Source: Megalobrama amblycephala
Taxonomy: Eukaryota > Chordata > Actinopteri > Cypriniformes > Xenocyprididae
Direction: 5' to 3'
NCBI RefSeq assembly: GCF_018812025.1
Contig: NC_063052.1
Span: 25,865,726 to 25,929,725 of the forward strand
Length of the DNA: 64,000 nt
Positions 12,713 through 24,600 of this stretch are shown one piece after another. Below the pieces are notes generated by a model. That model searched no databases and was not told where the DNA came from. It was given only the letters and a program-made list of their open reading frames with translations. Each line of letters begins with the position of its first letter. Position 1 is the stretch's first letter. The position numbers were made by a program, and so were the translations under genes.

Positions 12713-14599
12713 ATGCAATGTAGTTTGTAACCATCTTTGACCGAAAGCCCAAATTTTTTATCCTTTCTAGCATTTTCTTGTGATTATGGAAATTGTGTGT
12801 GAATAGCTTGAGGGGGTTTCTAACACGTAACCAACCCAATACAAAACCTGTCATAGCCTGATAAACCTCTCTCTTACCCTAAGGCGAATGTGTCAAATAA
12901 AGTTGATGGATGTAAATCATTAAATAAATTATGCATACAGTGATTTAAACCATGAAACCATACCTTGAATACTTTTTTTTTTTCCCATAAGGATGTGACT
13001 TACTACCAAAGAGTTGACAAATTGGTAAACTGAGACTGTACAGCAGATATTTAATGTTTATTTACAATAGAATATTAACATTTCATCCTGTAAATACCAT
13101 ACTCAGGTCATGCATTTAATATCAGAACAGTTTCAAATATACCTTTTAGTGCCTCAAAAAGCTTACTTAAAAAAAAAAGGCTTTGCTGAGTATATCTGCT
13201 CATATTGCATCATTTTAATCATGTTAGTAGAACATAAAAAGCAGAATATATAATGTAGGAAAATATAACTAAAATTGAAGTATTATGATTTACAGTACAG
13301 TGAAACAAAAGTCTAAAAACCCCCCGAACAAAACACATTAAAGAGACTGAAACAGATTTTCTTTTTGTGCCTTTGCAATTCAGTCTTTCGTTTCCAATTA
13401 CATGAATTGTAATTCAGTTTTAGATATGTCATTATTTGTTAACCTACAGAGTCCTTGTTTTTGTAAACATCTACATTCAGTTCAGAGATCGATATTAAAT
13501 TATTTGTAAAGCTTGTCAATAGGCCTACAACATTATACCAACACACAAGATATTATTATGCAGTATTGCGACTGATTTACAGAGAGAATGTCCTGTGATT
13601 TACGCACCAACGTTTCTAGTACACTAAACACTTCAGATTTAGGTAAAATTGAACAATATGAATATCAGTTGACTAAACCAATTTCTTCTAGACCATTAGT
13701 GTTTTTAATTCTATTCAATCAAATAAATTCATAAGCTGTAAATGGAGCATAAATAAAGGTAGTGGAACATGTATGTTGGTTGAAAGATCACAATGTGATT
13801 CTTTTGAAAGGAGCAATCCATTTCATATTCTCTAAACACAAAGGTGGAGCTCAAGTGGCAGTGCAAGATATGGAGCCATCTGATGATTCAAAACAAAGTT
13901 AGTTTGCATAACAATTGGGGACTTGAATTTAAAGAAGAGGTAGACTGGGCATATTCAAGGTTCCAGGGTTTTTTTTCTGCTAATTGCTTTATTGTATTCT
14001 AAAAATCTTAAGTATTTTATGGCATATGACAAAAATCATTAACCATGTCTTCAAGTCTACATTAAACATCAATACCTCGGTTTCTGTAAAATCTGTTGAC
14101 AGGTGTCAGTAAATATGCAACTCTGTAGACACAGTGCCCTCTCAGAAAGGGACATCTACTGATTAAAAAAAAGAAAAGAAAAAAAAGACCCATCATTTAT
14201 AATATTCATTTCATTTGATAACTACACAGTGCATGAGCTTTTCTGCAAAAAAACAAAAGCAGGTGTTTGAATTGAAATTGGCCAGGTTAGTTAATATTTA
14301 AACTGACATTGTAACATAGAAGGGAGTGTCCCAAACAATATAACACTTTTATGCTAAAAATTCTACATCTGTATAATAATATAATCTGCAGTGAAACATA
14401 ATTATTGTCTTTAGGCTTTATATTTTAAGCCTGTTGAGGGTGCACATTACATTTACAAGAAAGTTAATGCAGATGTCACACAAGGTTAAGGCGCAAGTGA
14501 GGTCCCCTTTAAATCAGATTATTCTGGAAAGGACCAGAGGCAAATTATGGTTGGGATTTGAGTTATGCTTTTAAATATGTCATATTTAGTGTGATTTGT
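12713..14599. other. Gene-free AT-rich DNA downstream of plectin
   Basis: No exon, RNA gene or clear mobile element is visible. It may include a long alternative plectin 3' UTR. Confidence 0.4.
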
Positions 14600-15360
14600 G
14601 GCAAATTCTGTAATGATCTTCAGTTTTTAAGATGGCTGTACTTTATCTAGTAAGACTGCATAGTACAAACTTTATTGTTCTCTAGTTTTCAATAATGAGA
14701 AGAGAATGAATTTCTACAGAACAGCGGCCATGGCAGTGCTGCCAAGTTGTGTAATGTTTTGTTTACTAACATGCTCCCAATCATAACGAGTGTCCAAATG
14801 GACTTTATTCCACTCTGCAGATAGTCAACAGCTCCCCGCCCTCTTTTTTTTCCCATGCTGGCTTAAAATGTTCAGTGTTTAATTATGACCAAAGGTGTAT
14901 TGATATCATAAGGATCTTTACACAAACATACACAAAAATATATAACAAATAACTTTTACATCTCATCTGAAGCATTACCATATCCTCTCCAATAAATCTA
15001 AACATTCTTGAAACTTTTCAGTATTATTCATGTGCCAATTTACAAGGTACATGAAAAAAACAAACAAACAAAACAATACAAAAAAGAGGCTATAAGTATG
15101 TAACACTGCTAATAGTTGAAAAGATTGAATATAAAAAATATATGAATAAGATTCTGCCATGTTGTGCAGAAAAACTGTATATGATTGTTTCATATTGTCA
15201 TGTGAAAATGAAAAGGGAAAACATCTGTATATTAAACTAAATATATAAAAATGAAATAAAATTAAAGCCAGTCTTATATAGCAATATTATTCCCATCAGT
15301 AAAAAAAGCCCATTAGCAATATCATGCAGAGCAGGATAAATGTACTTTTGTGTACATAAA
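14600..15360 (-). other. plec: Probable 3' UTR of plectin
   Basis: AT-rich DNA directly after the stop codon. On the minus strand AATAAA-type signals occur near 14812 and 14668 (tttatt on the plus strand), so the transcript may end near 14.6 kb. More such hexamers lie further down, so the true end is unclear. No coding sequence is seen. Confidence 0.35.
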
Positions 15361-18300
15361 TTAAGCAACTAAAGAGGACTGATTTTGTGATGATGTGAAT
15401 ATTCTCTTTTCATCATAGCAACAGTTCCTGCCTGATGCTAAAGCTGTGAGGGCTTGCTTTAGCTCATCCATCTGAAGTCCACCATGTACCCCTGAATCAT
15501 AACGGCGGCCATAACTAGTGGGGCTGTAGGATGAGGAAAAACCCATGGAGAAACCTGAGCCTGTAGCATCAAAACTTCCCCTTCTAGAGCCTGATCTTGA
15601 ACCAGTTCTGGATCCAGACCTAGACCCCGAAGTTGATCCAGAGCCACTGACGCTGTATGGGCTGTAAAGGCCTTTACTTGACTGAGAGGATGCCTCTAGC
15701 AACCTCATGCCAGATCCTTCTTCTATCATACTTCTGTCCATGGCATCCTTGTATGAGATCTTGAGTTTTGTTTTGGGGCAGGTTAGGTATTTGGAATATC
15801 CACTGACATCTCTTAGTTTCTGTGCAGTGCGTGCATCTAGAGTGCCCTTCTTAACAGCATCATCCAATGATACTCTTCCTGTAACATCTGGTTCAATTAA
15901 ACCGCCTGTTAAGTACTGGACTTCAAGAAAACGTTGGCCAGCTTCGTAGTAGAGCCAACCCTTCTTTAAGGCTTGAGCGGCAGACATTTTGGTTTTGGTT
16001 CTTGGATCTTCAAATCCCTGAAAAGCTTTCTGTGCTAGGTTGATACGATCAACCATGATCTTGTCCACCAGCCCTTTGTTCATTGCATCAGCAACAGAGA
16101 ATTTCTCACCAGTGTTTGGATCAATAATTCCCCCTGTGCATGCTTGTGCTTCAAGTAGTCTTTGACCAGTGATGTTGTCAACTAGATTCCGATGCATAGC
16201 CTCTGTAACTGACACCTTTTCCAAAGTATCTGTATCTAAGATTCCAGCCACTGGTCCAGTTTCCTCAGTTGGATCAGTCCAGGTTGTAGCCGGAGTCTTT
16301 ATGGAGGGAACTGGACTCATGGGATAGGATGAGCTTGACCCAAAGGAAGATGAACGAGATCTGAAGCCACTCATATTGCCAGAGAGCATGTCTGCAAATT
16401 CAGTGATAGAAAGGGTGCCAGCACGGTACTGGTCCAAAGCAGATTGGTCTATGAGGCCCTTGGAGATTGCATCATCAATGTCATACTGCCGTCCAGACCT
16501 TCTGTCAATGATCATAGACTTGACAACTCCATCTGATGATGAGGTGGTAATTTCTTCCCATTCACACTCTTGCTCTGCAAGTTCAATGTATGTTTGATGG
16601 TCAATGAGCCCTTTGCGGTATGCCTCATACACAGACATTTCTTTTCCTGTTTCTGGATCTACAATAACCACTCTACGTTTGCGGACTGAGGACTTAGAGG
16701 ATGTCTTTCTTTCACGTTTCTTTTCTTTCAGCAGTAAAAGAGAAAGTCCAGTTTCAGGATCTGTTATACAACGCTCCATCAGCTGGAGGTAAGTTAAATT
16801 CTCCTCCGTGTTTGGATCGAAGAACCCTTTAGTGTCATCAGAGGGATCAGTGAGAATATCGTTCATCTCCTCATCAAATAGACCCCGTTTGTAAGCCATT
16901 TCAACAGGAAGTCGATGACTCTCTTCAGGATCAATGATTCCACCGGTGGCTATTTGAGCCTCAAGCAAACGGATACCATGGTCTTTCAGAATAAGACCTT
17001 TCTTCATAGCCTGGAACAGGGAGATCACCTTGCCAGAGTATGGATCTTTGTAGCCAGTCACAGCTCGTTCAGCAGAGAGAAGCTTGTCTTTAAATTCTGG
17101 TCCTACGACTCCCGTTTTTACAGCTTCAATGACATTCATTTTGAGATTTTTGATTGGATCAATCACATACCCAGTAGCTGCTTGAGCCTCCAGAAGTTCA
17201 AAGGCAGTGCCTGGTCTGATCATGTTCTTCTTCATGGCTTGGTAGACTGAAAGTCGATCTTTTGTAGCCTCTACAAACACACCTGCAATACAGCTGATGC
17301 CTTCAAGAAATTTCTTCAGGTCTTTACTGAGGTCCTCAACAGAAATGGTACCCTCCATCAGTGCTGTGTAGGTCTTCTGATCAATAATTTGAGAGCGCAA
17401 CAACTCGTCTGGAGTGATTTGTTTTCTAAGGCCCTTAAATAGAAGTCTCTTGTCTGCCAGAGACAATAATTGTAAGCCACTCTCTTTATCAGCTTTGCAT
17501 CTTTTGAGAAGTAGAGCATAAGACAGCTTTTCATCTGTTGTTGGATCTGTAAACTGTTTGACATCTCCACTTGGATCAGATATCCTCTCACTGGTTTCTT
17601 TGTTCATGTAACCACGTTGCATGGCAACATCAATTGGGAGGCGGAAGTAGTACTCTGGATCCATGAGACCACCTGTTGCTACCTGGGCCTCCAAAAGCTT
17701 CATGGCATAATCCTCAGGAACAAGGTCCTTTTTCATGGCTTGGAATAGAGAAATGACCTTACCACTGTAGGGATCCTTATAACCTGTGACTGCTCTCTCA
17801 GCAGACAAGAGTTTGTCATGGATCTCTGGGCCAACAAGACCCTTCCGTACAGCCTCATCAACTGTCAACAATTCATCTTTCACAGGGTCAGTGATGAATC
17901 CTGTGGCTGCTTGTGCCTCCAACAGATCAATGGCAATGTCAGGTTTAATGAGACCTCTTTTCATGGCTTGGTAGATGCTTACCTTAGCATAGTTATCTGA
18001 AAGAACTCCAGCAATGCTGCCGGTTCCAAAGAGATACTGCTTCACACTTGGCATCTCCATAACTTCCCGGATTGTTTTCTTGCCTTGTTTGAGCAGATTG
18101 TAAGTTTCGAGGTCTATAATACGCGCTCTGTAAAGTTCATCAATAGTAACCCGGCGTCTGATTACATCACATGACATACTCTGCTCAGTCTTGATGATCT
18201 CTCTTTGTTCAATTATTTCAATTATAATAATGATCATTCTTTCTTTTGTGATTTTGCCTGAACGATACTGTTCAAGGAGCCTTTGTTTTTCCTCTTCAGG

Positions 18301-21300
18301 AAGCAAATCTGATTTCATGACTTCCAATAATGTCACTTGTTTTCCTGCATAACTCTCATGTGGTATGGCTATTTGGGTGTTAGCTAAATCTGTTTCTGCT
18401 TGTTCCTCAGTGTAAACATAGGATTTCTCCGCTTGCTCGGGAGTCTGGGCTTTAGAAAGTGGTAACAGGGCAATTCCAAATTCTGGATCGGTGATACATC
18501 TCTCTTTCAGTTGTTTGTATGTGACATTTTCATCTTTGTTGGGGTCAGTGAAACATTTGATGTCATCTGTGGGGTCTTTAAAAGATTTGGCTAATTGCTT
18601 GCTGAAGTAGCCACGCTGAATGGCTATATCATTAGGAAGTCGATGGCTATTTACTGGATCAATTATCCCTCCAGTGGCCTCCTGGGCATCTAGAAGAGGT
18701 ATGGCATGTTCTCTTAGAACAAGCTGCTTTTGCATTGCTTGAAGAAGAGAGATCTTATTACCAGTGTATGGATCTTTGTAACCAGTAACAGCTTTCTCTG
18801 CTGAAAGCAGTTTTTCATGAAGCTCTGGACCAACAATGCCAGCCTTAACAGCATCATCCACTACAAACTTCTCATTCCTGATAGGATCAACTATGTAGCC
18901 AGTAGCTGCTTGAGCTTCAAGCAGGGACAGACCTGTGTTTGGTGTCAGCAGTTTCTGCTTCATTGCTTGGTAAATGCTGAGCTTTTCCTTTGTTTTTTCC
19001 AAAAATACCCCAGAAATAGAATCAGAACCTTGCAAGTAGCGTTTAATGGAGTCACTAACTTCTGCAGGTTTCTTTTTTCCTTGTTGGATTTTGTCATAGG
19101 TGTCTTTGTCAATGATTTTAGATTCAAGTAAGGAACTGGCTGGTACAGGTCCTCTGAAACCATCAAAGTTGTCCTGTCCCTTCTTTTCTTTTTCATCCAC
19201 TGTAGCGATCACAATCTTGATCAGTTTTTCAATAGTGATTTTTTGTGATCTATACTGCCGAATAAATTCAATCCTTTGTTCCTCTGTGAAATATTCAGAG
19301 TTGATAATTTCCCAAATGGTGATTATTCTTCCTTTAAAAAGTCCACTGTGCAACTCAACTGTAGCATGGCTCAAGGTCTCTTTAGTTTGTGCATCAGAAA
19401 CTGGTTCTATTTCTTTAGACTTGATTGCCTTTTCAGATAGTGGAAGCAATGGAAGACCAGTCTGCTTATCAGTAATGCATCTTTTCAGAAGTTCAGCATA
19501 AGTGACATTTTCTTGTGTGTTGGGGTCAATGAATACTTTATTGGAGACTGATGGGCTGCTTATGTCTTGATTTATCTCCTCATTTAGGTAACCACGTTTA
19601 TATGCAATATCTGGAGTGATGCGGTAACTTTTATCAGGATCAATAATTCCTCCAGTTGCAAGTTGAGCTTCCAACAGACGGACACCTTGGTCTTTCTTAA
19701 TGAGATCTTTTTGCATTGCTTCAAACAGAGATACAGTTTTTCCAGTATATGGATCTTTGTAACCACAAACAGCTCTTTCCGCAGACAACAATTTCTCATG
19801 CAGCTCTGGGCCAACAACACCACTTTTGACTGCTTCATCAACTGTGAGCTTTTGGTTTTTCACTGGATCAATTATGAAGCCTGTTCCAGCCTGGGCCTCC
19901 AGAAGGTTTAGCGCAGGCTCTGTTCCAAGTAAGTCCTTCTTCATGGCTTCATAGAAAGACATCTTTTCAGAAGTTGACTCAATCTGCACTCCAGCAATAC
20001 TGTGTGTCCCCTTTAGGGCTTTCTTGACGGGTTCAAGCTCAGACACCTCTTTAAGAGTAGCTTTTCCATTGTGCAATTTGTTGAACAAATCTTTATTAAT
20101 AACCTTTGCTTCCAGAAGTTCAGACGCTGGCACTGATGATCTCAAACCATCAAATGCAGGTTCCTTCTTGTTTTCCTTGTCCTCTACAACAGTTATTACA
20201 ATTCTAATAACTTTTTCAACTGTAATTTTGCCTGTCTTGTATTGACGGATAAGATCCTTTCTCTGTTCTTCAGTGAAGTACTCAGAGTTTATGACCTCCC
20301 AAATTGTGACAGCCTTTCCTTTGAATCTTCCAAATGGAACTGTTAGGTTTGCCTTACTAAATACATCTTTAGTCTCCTCATCAGTATAAGTTCTTTCAAT
20401 TTGGGATGCATGTTCTGTGATTGGTAGTAATGGAATGCCTGTCTCAGGATCTGGTTTGCATTGCTCCAGTAGCTCACGATAAGTGAGGCTATCCTGAGTG
20501 TTGGGATCAATGAATGCTTTTTTGTCAGCAGGAGGGCTGGACAGAATTTTGCTTAGATCATCATCAAGCTGACCTTGTGTGCAAGCCATTTGCACTGGTA
20601 CACGGTGGCTATTGACAGGATCAATTATCCCACCAGTTGCATATTGAGAATCAAGAAGTTTTGTGGCCTGGTCTTCTGCGATCAAACCTTTTTTCATTGC
20701 TTCAAACAGTGAGATTGTGTTTCCAGTGAATGGATCTTTGAATCCTGTGGCGGCCCTTTCGGCCGATAACAACTTGGTGTGCAACTCGGGTCCAATCAAG
20801 GTATCCTTCACAGCTTCGCTTACAGAAAGTCTTCTGTTCTTAATGGGGTCAATTATGTAACCAGATGCAGCTTGGGCTTCAAGAAGCATCATAGCTGTGC
20901 TTTGTGTAATCTTCTTGTCCTTCAAAGCTTGATAAATGCTCATTTTCTGGTTGGGTTCAACTATTACACCGCCAATGCAATCTTTACCTTTTAGGCACAT
21001 CTTGACCTTGTCATTCTTAGAAAGCTCTTGCAAAGTTGTTTTGCCTTTCTTAAGCTTGTCAAATTCTTTTTTGCTGAGCACACCAATCTCATGGAGTCTG
21101 CTTGCAGGCACCTTCTCTCTGATTCCATCAAATGCCAGGGGTACATCTTTTTTCACACCATCCACTTCTGTAGAGCCATTTAGGACCTTCTTTGTTGTTT
21201 CAACCATGGTCATTTGAACTAACTCTTCTTCAGGGACTTTGTCAGTTTGAATTTCAATCTCCTTGGTGTGGGATGGCTTTTGTGAACTCTGAAGCTGCTG

Positions 21301-21669
21301 GAGTTTTTCTCGCAAGTTCTTGTTTTCCTCTGCCAGAAGTTTCTCTTGTTCAATTCTTTTCTTTTCAAGCTCTTGCATTTCTTTTTGCCTGTCATTCATC
21401 TCTTCCTCAGCATCCTTTTGCTTTTTGATAGCAGCATCCATGGCAGACTGCAGTTTCTTTCTCTCCTCCTCCATTTGCTTTTTCTGACGCTCCTGTTCAT
21501 CTTTAAGTGCTTCAGCCTTCTTCACTTCATCTTCAAATTGCTTCTCCAGCTTCTTTTTCTCTGCCTCAATGGCTTTCTCCTTCTTCAGCAGTGTCTCTTT
21601 TTCTGCAAAGAAAGTCTGCTGGAGGATAGTCTTTTCCTGCTGTAACTGTTCTTGTTGCACATTGGCCAT
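15361..21669 (-). CDS. plec: Plectin exon 32, plectin repeat domains and C-terminus
   Basis: 6309 nt including the TAA at 15361-15363; residues 2475-4576, starting [10 protein letters not shown] after acceptor accacag. The first ~135 residues finish the coiled coil. Then come five B-type plectin repeat domains, opening [50 protein letters not shown] and [13 protein letters not shown] (roughly residues 2650, 2985, 3315, 3640 and 3925), each with LLEAQ.ATG..DP motifs. Next is the basic linker KREKKTS-like [17 protein letters not shown], needed for intermediate-filament binding in mammals, and a C-type domain (roughly 4325) from [14 protein letters not shown]. The tail has Gly-Ser-Arg repeats and [12 protein letters not shown]. 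After GRRYDSG it carries about 40 extra residues ending NQSSLVA, unlike the short human end. Confidence 0.98.
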   Translation of the reverse strand: MANVQQEQLQQEKTILQQTFFAEKETLLKKEKAIEAEKKKLEKQFEDEVKKAEALKDEQERQKKQMEEERKKLQSAMDAAIKKQKDAEEEMNDRQKEMQELEKKRIEQEKLLAEENKNLREKLQQLQSSQKPSHTKEIEIQTDKVPEEELVQMTMVETTKKVLNGSTEVDGVKKDVPLAFDGIREKVPASRLHEIGVLSKKEFDKLKKGKTTLQELSKNDKVKMCLKGKDCIGGVIVEPNQKMSIYQALKDKKITQSTAMMLLEAQAASGYIIDPIKNRRLSVSEAVKDTLIGPELHTKLLSAERAATGFKDPFTGNTISLFEAMKKGLIAEDQATKLLDSQYATGGIIDPVNSHRVPVQMACTQGQLDDDLSKILSSPPADKKAFIDPNTQDSLTYRELLEQCKPDPETGIPLLPITEHASQIERTYTDEETKDVFSKANLTVPFGRFKGKAVTIWEVINSEYFTEEQRKDLIRQYKTGKITVEKVIRIVITVVEDKENKKEPAFDGLRSSVPASELLEAKVINKDLFNKLHNGKATLKEVSELEPVKKALKGTHSIAGVQIESTSEKMSFYEAMKKDLLGTEPALNLLEAQAGTGFIIDPVKNQKLTVDEAVKSGVVGPELHEKLLSAERAVCGYKDPYTGKTVSLFEAMQKDLIKKDQGVRLLEAQLATGGIIDPDKSYRITPDIAYKRGYLNEEINQDISSPSVSNKVFIDPNTQENVTYAELLKRCITDKQTGLPLLPLSEKAIKSKEIEPVSDAQTKETLSHATVELHSGLFKGRIITIWEIINSEYFTEEQRIEFIRQYRSQKITIEKLIKIVIATVDEKEKKGQDNFDGFRGPVPASSLLESKIIDKDTYDKIQQGKKKPAEVSDSIKRYLQGSDSISGVFLEKTKEKLSIYQAMKQKLLTPNTGLSLLEAQAATGYIVDPIRNEKFVVDDAVKAGIVGPELHEKLLSAEKAVTGYKDPYTGNKISLLQAMQKQLVLREHAIPLLDAQEATGGIIDPVNSHRLPNDIAIQRGYFSKQLAKSFKDPTDDIKCFTDPNKDENVTYKQLKERCITDPEFGIALLPLSKAQTPEQAEKSYVYTEEQAETDLANTQIAIPHESYAGKQVTLLEVMKSDLLPEEEKQRLLEQYRSGKITKERMIIIIIEIIEQREIIKTEQSMSCDVIRRRVTIDELYRARIIDLETYNLLKQGKKTIREVMEMPSVKQYLFGTGSIAGVLSDNYAKVSIYQAMKRGLIKPDIAIDLLEAQAATGFITDPVKDELLTVDEAVRKGLVGPEIHDKLLSAERAVTGYKDPYSGKVISLFQAMKKDLVPEDYAMKLLEAQVATGGLMDPEYYFRLPIDVAMQRGYMNKETSERISDPSGDVKQFTDPTTDEKLSYALLLKRCKADKESGLQLLSLADKRLLFKGLRKQITPDELLRSQIIDQKTYTALMEGTISVEDLSKDLKKFLEGISCIAGVFVEATKDRLSVYQAMKKNMIRPGTAFELLEAQAATGYVIDPIKNLKMNVIEAVKTGVVGPEFKDKLLSAERAVTGYKDPYSGKVISLFQAMKKGLILKDHGIRLLEAQIATGGIIDPEESHRLPVEMAYKRGLFDEEMNDILTDPSDDTKGFFDPNTEENLTYLQLMERCITDPETGLSLLLLKEKKRERKTSSKSSVRKRRVVIVDPETGKEMSVYEAYRKGLIDHQTYIELAEQECEWEEITTSSSDGVVKSMIIDRRSGRQYDIDDAISKGLIDQSALDQYRAGTLSITEFADMLSGNMSGFRSRSSSFGSSSSYPMSPVPSIKTPATTWTDPTEETGPVAGILDTDTLEKVSVTEAMHRNLVDNITGQRLLEAQACTGGIIDPNTGEKFSVADAMNKGLVDKIMVDRINLAQKAFQGFEDPRTKTKMSAAQALKKGWLYYEAGQRFLEVQYLTGGLIEPDVTGRVSLDDAVKKGTLDARTAQKLRDVSGYSKYLTCPKTKLKISYKDAMDRSMIEEGSGMRLLEASSQSSKGLYSPYSVSGSGSTSGSRSGSRTGSRSGSRRGSFDATGSGFSMGFSSSYSPTSYGRRYDSGVHGGLQMDELKQALTALASGRNCCYDEKRIFTSSQNQSSLVA

Positions 21670-24600
21670 CTGTGGTAAAACAGCATAAAACAATAATTAA
21701 TTCAATGCATGACATGGAAATCACTGTATAAGGAAAAATATAACTGCACAACTCAATACAATATGTTTATGGAACAGATAATTTAGCATTTTATGATGCA
21801 GTTATATTCTCTCTTATATAATTACATCATAACTTGCACCTGTCAGTGTACTTTTTAATTAATCTCTCATATGCTTTGGTGTCATATTTATATAGTGTAT
21901 TGTGTTTATTTGATTCTGTGGTTACATTGATTTCATTGAAATGACAATTAAGTGAATGCATTTGTTAAAGTTATAGTTTTCCCACAAATGAAAATGTCAT
22001 CATTTACTCACACTCATGTTGTCACAAACCTAACCTACCTTTTTTCTGCAGAAAGTTTTCAACAGTTTCAACTGTTTATGTCCATACAATGAAAGTCAAA
22101 GGGGGTGAAAATAATATTGGAACCCACTGACTTTCATTCCATGGGAAACACAGATACATTTTTCATATTATCTTTGAGTTCCACAGAAGAAAGTAAGTCA
22201 TACAGGTTTGGAACAAGAGTAAATGATGGCATTTTTTTTTTTTAATTTTAGGTTAACTATATCTTTAAGATCTTAAATGTCTTTTCAATGGAAATCACTG
22301 TAATGACAGAATCAAGTGAATACAATATACGATAGAAATATGATAACTTTACAACATACTAGAATAGAGATTAATTAAAAGGTACACTTATATATAACAG
22401 CTGGAATTATTTTAGTTTGTTGTTGAATAAATTATGGAAATATTAGGAAAATTACAACACATTATAATGCCTAAGTTAAAGACATTAGAAAGTAATAAAA
22501 CACTAAATAGTGATACTAACAATTAAAGGGGTTAAAGGGGACCAGAACATCTTTGTTCATGATAATTGCAGGCTTTGTTATCACTGTGACTGGCAACATA
22601 CAATTTACATGAACAAAGGTTCAGAAGTGGTATAAAAACTGTTAATTGTTAATTAAGGTGTTTAAGGGTCATATTTTAAACACTAGACTGCAGTAACACA
22701 ATACCTCTTTTGATTGTTTTTGTAAGTCAGCAGCCTCTTTTTTCAGTTTTTCCTTTTCTTTCTCAAGCTCTGCGATTGCTTTATGCAGATCATCAGCCTC
22801 TTTTTTGCTCTGCAGTCTCTGTACTTCCAGTTTCTTAACAACAGTGTGTTTTTCTGAAGTCTGTTTTTCAGTCTCTAGCAGACGGTTTTTGATTTCATCT
22901 GCTTGTTTCTTGAATTTTTTGGCTTCCTCCTCCGCTTTTGACTGAGCATCACTTAGCTGCGTCACCTTCATCTTTAGTTTCTCAGCCTCTGCGGTAATCT
23001 CTAATTGCCTCTTGCGTTCAGCCTCTAAAGATTTCTGGAAGCCTTCAGTCTCCTGCTCCAGACGCTGCTGCATCTCCTTTTTGGCCTCTAACAGCTTTTG
23101 AGCCTCTACCTGTGCCTGATCTTTCTGTTTCTGGAGCTTTTCAGCTTCAGCCTTCAGTTTTGTTGCCTCAAGAATAGCCTGCTTTTTCTCTTCCAGCATC
23201 TTATCAGCCAGTTCCCTCTGTTTGGCGAGATCAGACTCTGCAATTTGTCGTAATCTTGCAGCTTCTTGAGCCTCAATATTGAGCCGTGCTGCCTCCTCTG
23301 CCAATTTTTTCATGTTCTCAGCCTCCTCCTCAAGGAGTTTCTTTGTGTTATCTTTATCTTTCTTCATAAGCTCTTGGTTTTCCTTTTCAATTTTAAGTTT
23401 CAGTTTTAGTAATTCCTCCATCTGAATCTTGACTTTAGAGAGCTCATCCTCTACTTGAGCCTTCTGCTTCATAGCATCACTGACCTCTTGTTTGAGTCTC
23501 TTAAGTTCATCATCAAGGATAGATTTCTGTTTGTCTGTCTCATCAAGTTGCACTTTAACCTTCACTAGCTCCTCCTCAACTGAAGACTTCTGCTTCAGGG
23601 TCTTTTCTGCAAGCTTTTTGTACTTGGCCATTTCCGCATCAGCCTCTTGCTTTTGTTTTAAAGCAGCAGCCTCTGCCTCAGCCCGTCTGGAAGCTTCCTT
23701 TTCAGCTTCCTTCCTCAGTTTTTCAGCATCTTCCTGGGCTTTGGACTGTTTGGCAGCTTCAGCCTCAGCTGCCTGCTTTTGACGTTCAGCTTCCTCTGCT
23801 TTCTTCTGCAACAGGGCAGCCTCTTTCTCAGCCTTGTCTTTAGCCTTTTCTGCATCTTGTGCCAGTTTCTTTGCTTTTTCAAACTCTTCCTTGAGTTTAT
23901 CCTGCGCCATGCTGTCTTTATTTTGCTGGAGAAGAACATCTTGGGCTTTCTGCTCAGCAGCAGAGCACTTCTGTGCAGCCTCTTTGACTAAAACGATCTG
24001 TCTCTCGGCTTCTTTCTCTGCAATCTCTTTCTGCTTTTTGGCATCTTCTGCTTTCTTTATAAGACGGTCAACCTCCTCTTGAGCAGCTTTGTGTTGTCTT
24101 GCCGCCTCTTCTTCTGCAGCCTGGATTTTTTTCACCTTGGCCTCTGCCTCTTTCCTTTTTTTCTCCTCTTCCAAAGCAAGTTTTCGGAATTTCTCTGCCT
24201 CTTCCTCAGCCTTCGCTTTGCTCTTCTGTGTCTCCTCTGCAATGCCCTTCAGTTTGTTAAGCTCAAGTTCAAGGTCCTGTTTGCCAGTTGAAGCTTTTTC
24301 AAAATTGAGTTTGAGAATGTGGATCTCCTCCTCCACCACTTTCCTCTGCTTCAAGGTTTCTTCTACGATTTTCTTTTGCCTATCGAGCTCAGTGTCTGAA
24401 GATTTCTTGAGCTGATCAATCTTTTCTGCAATTGCTTGCTTATGCTGAGCCGCTTGATCTTCGAGAACTTTCCTCTGGTAGGCCTCTTCTTCGGATTTTC
24501 TCTTTAAACGGTCATTTTCAGCCTCCTTCTCTTTCAAAGCGATCTCAGCCTCAGTTTTTAGACGGGTTGCTTCGTTGATAGCTGCTAACTTTTCTTTGAG

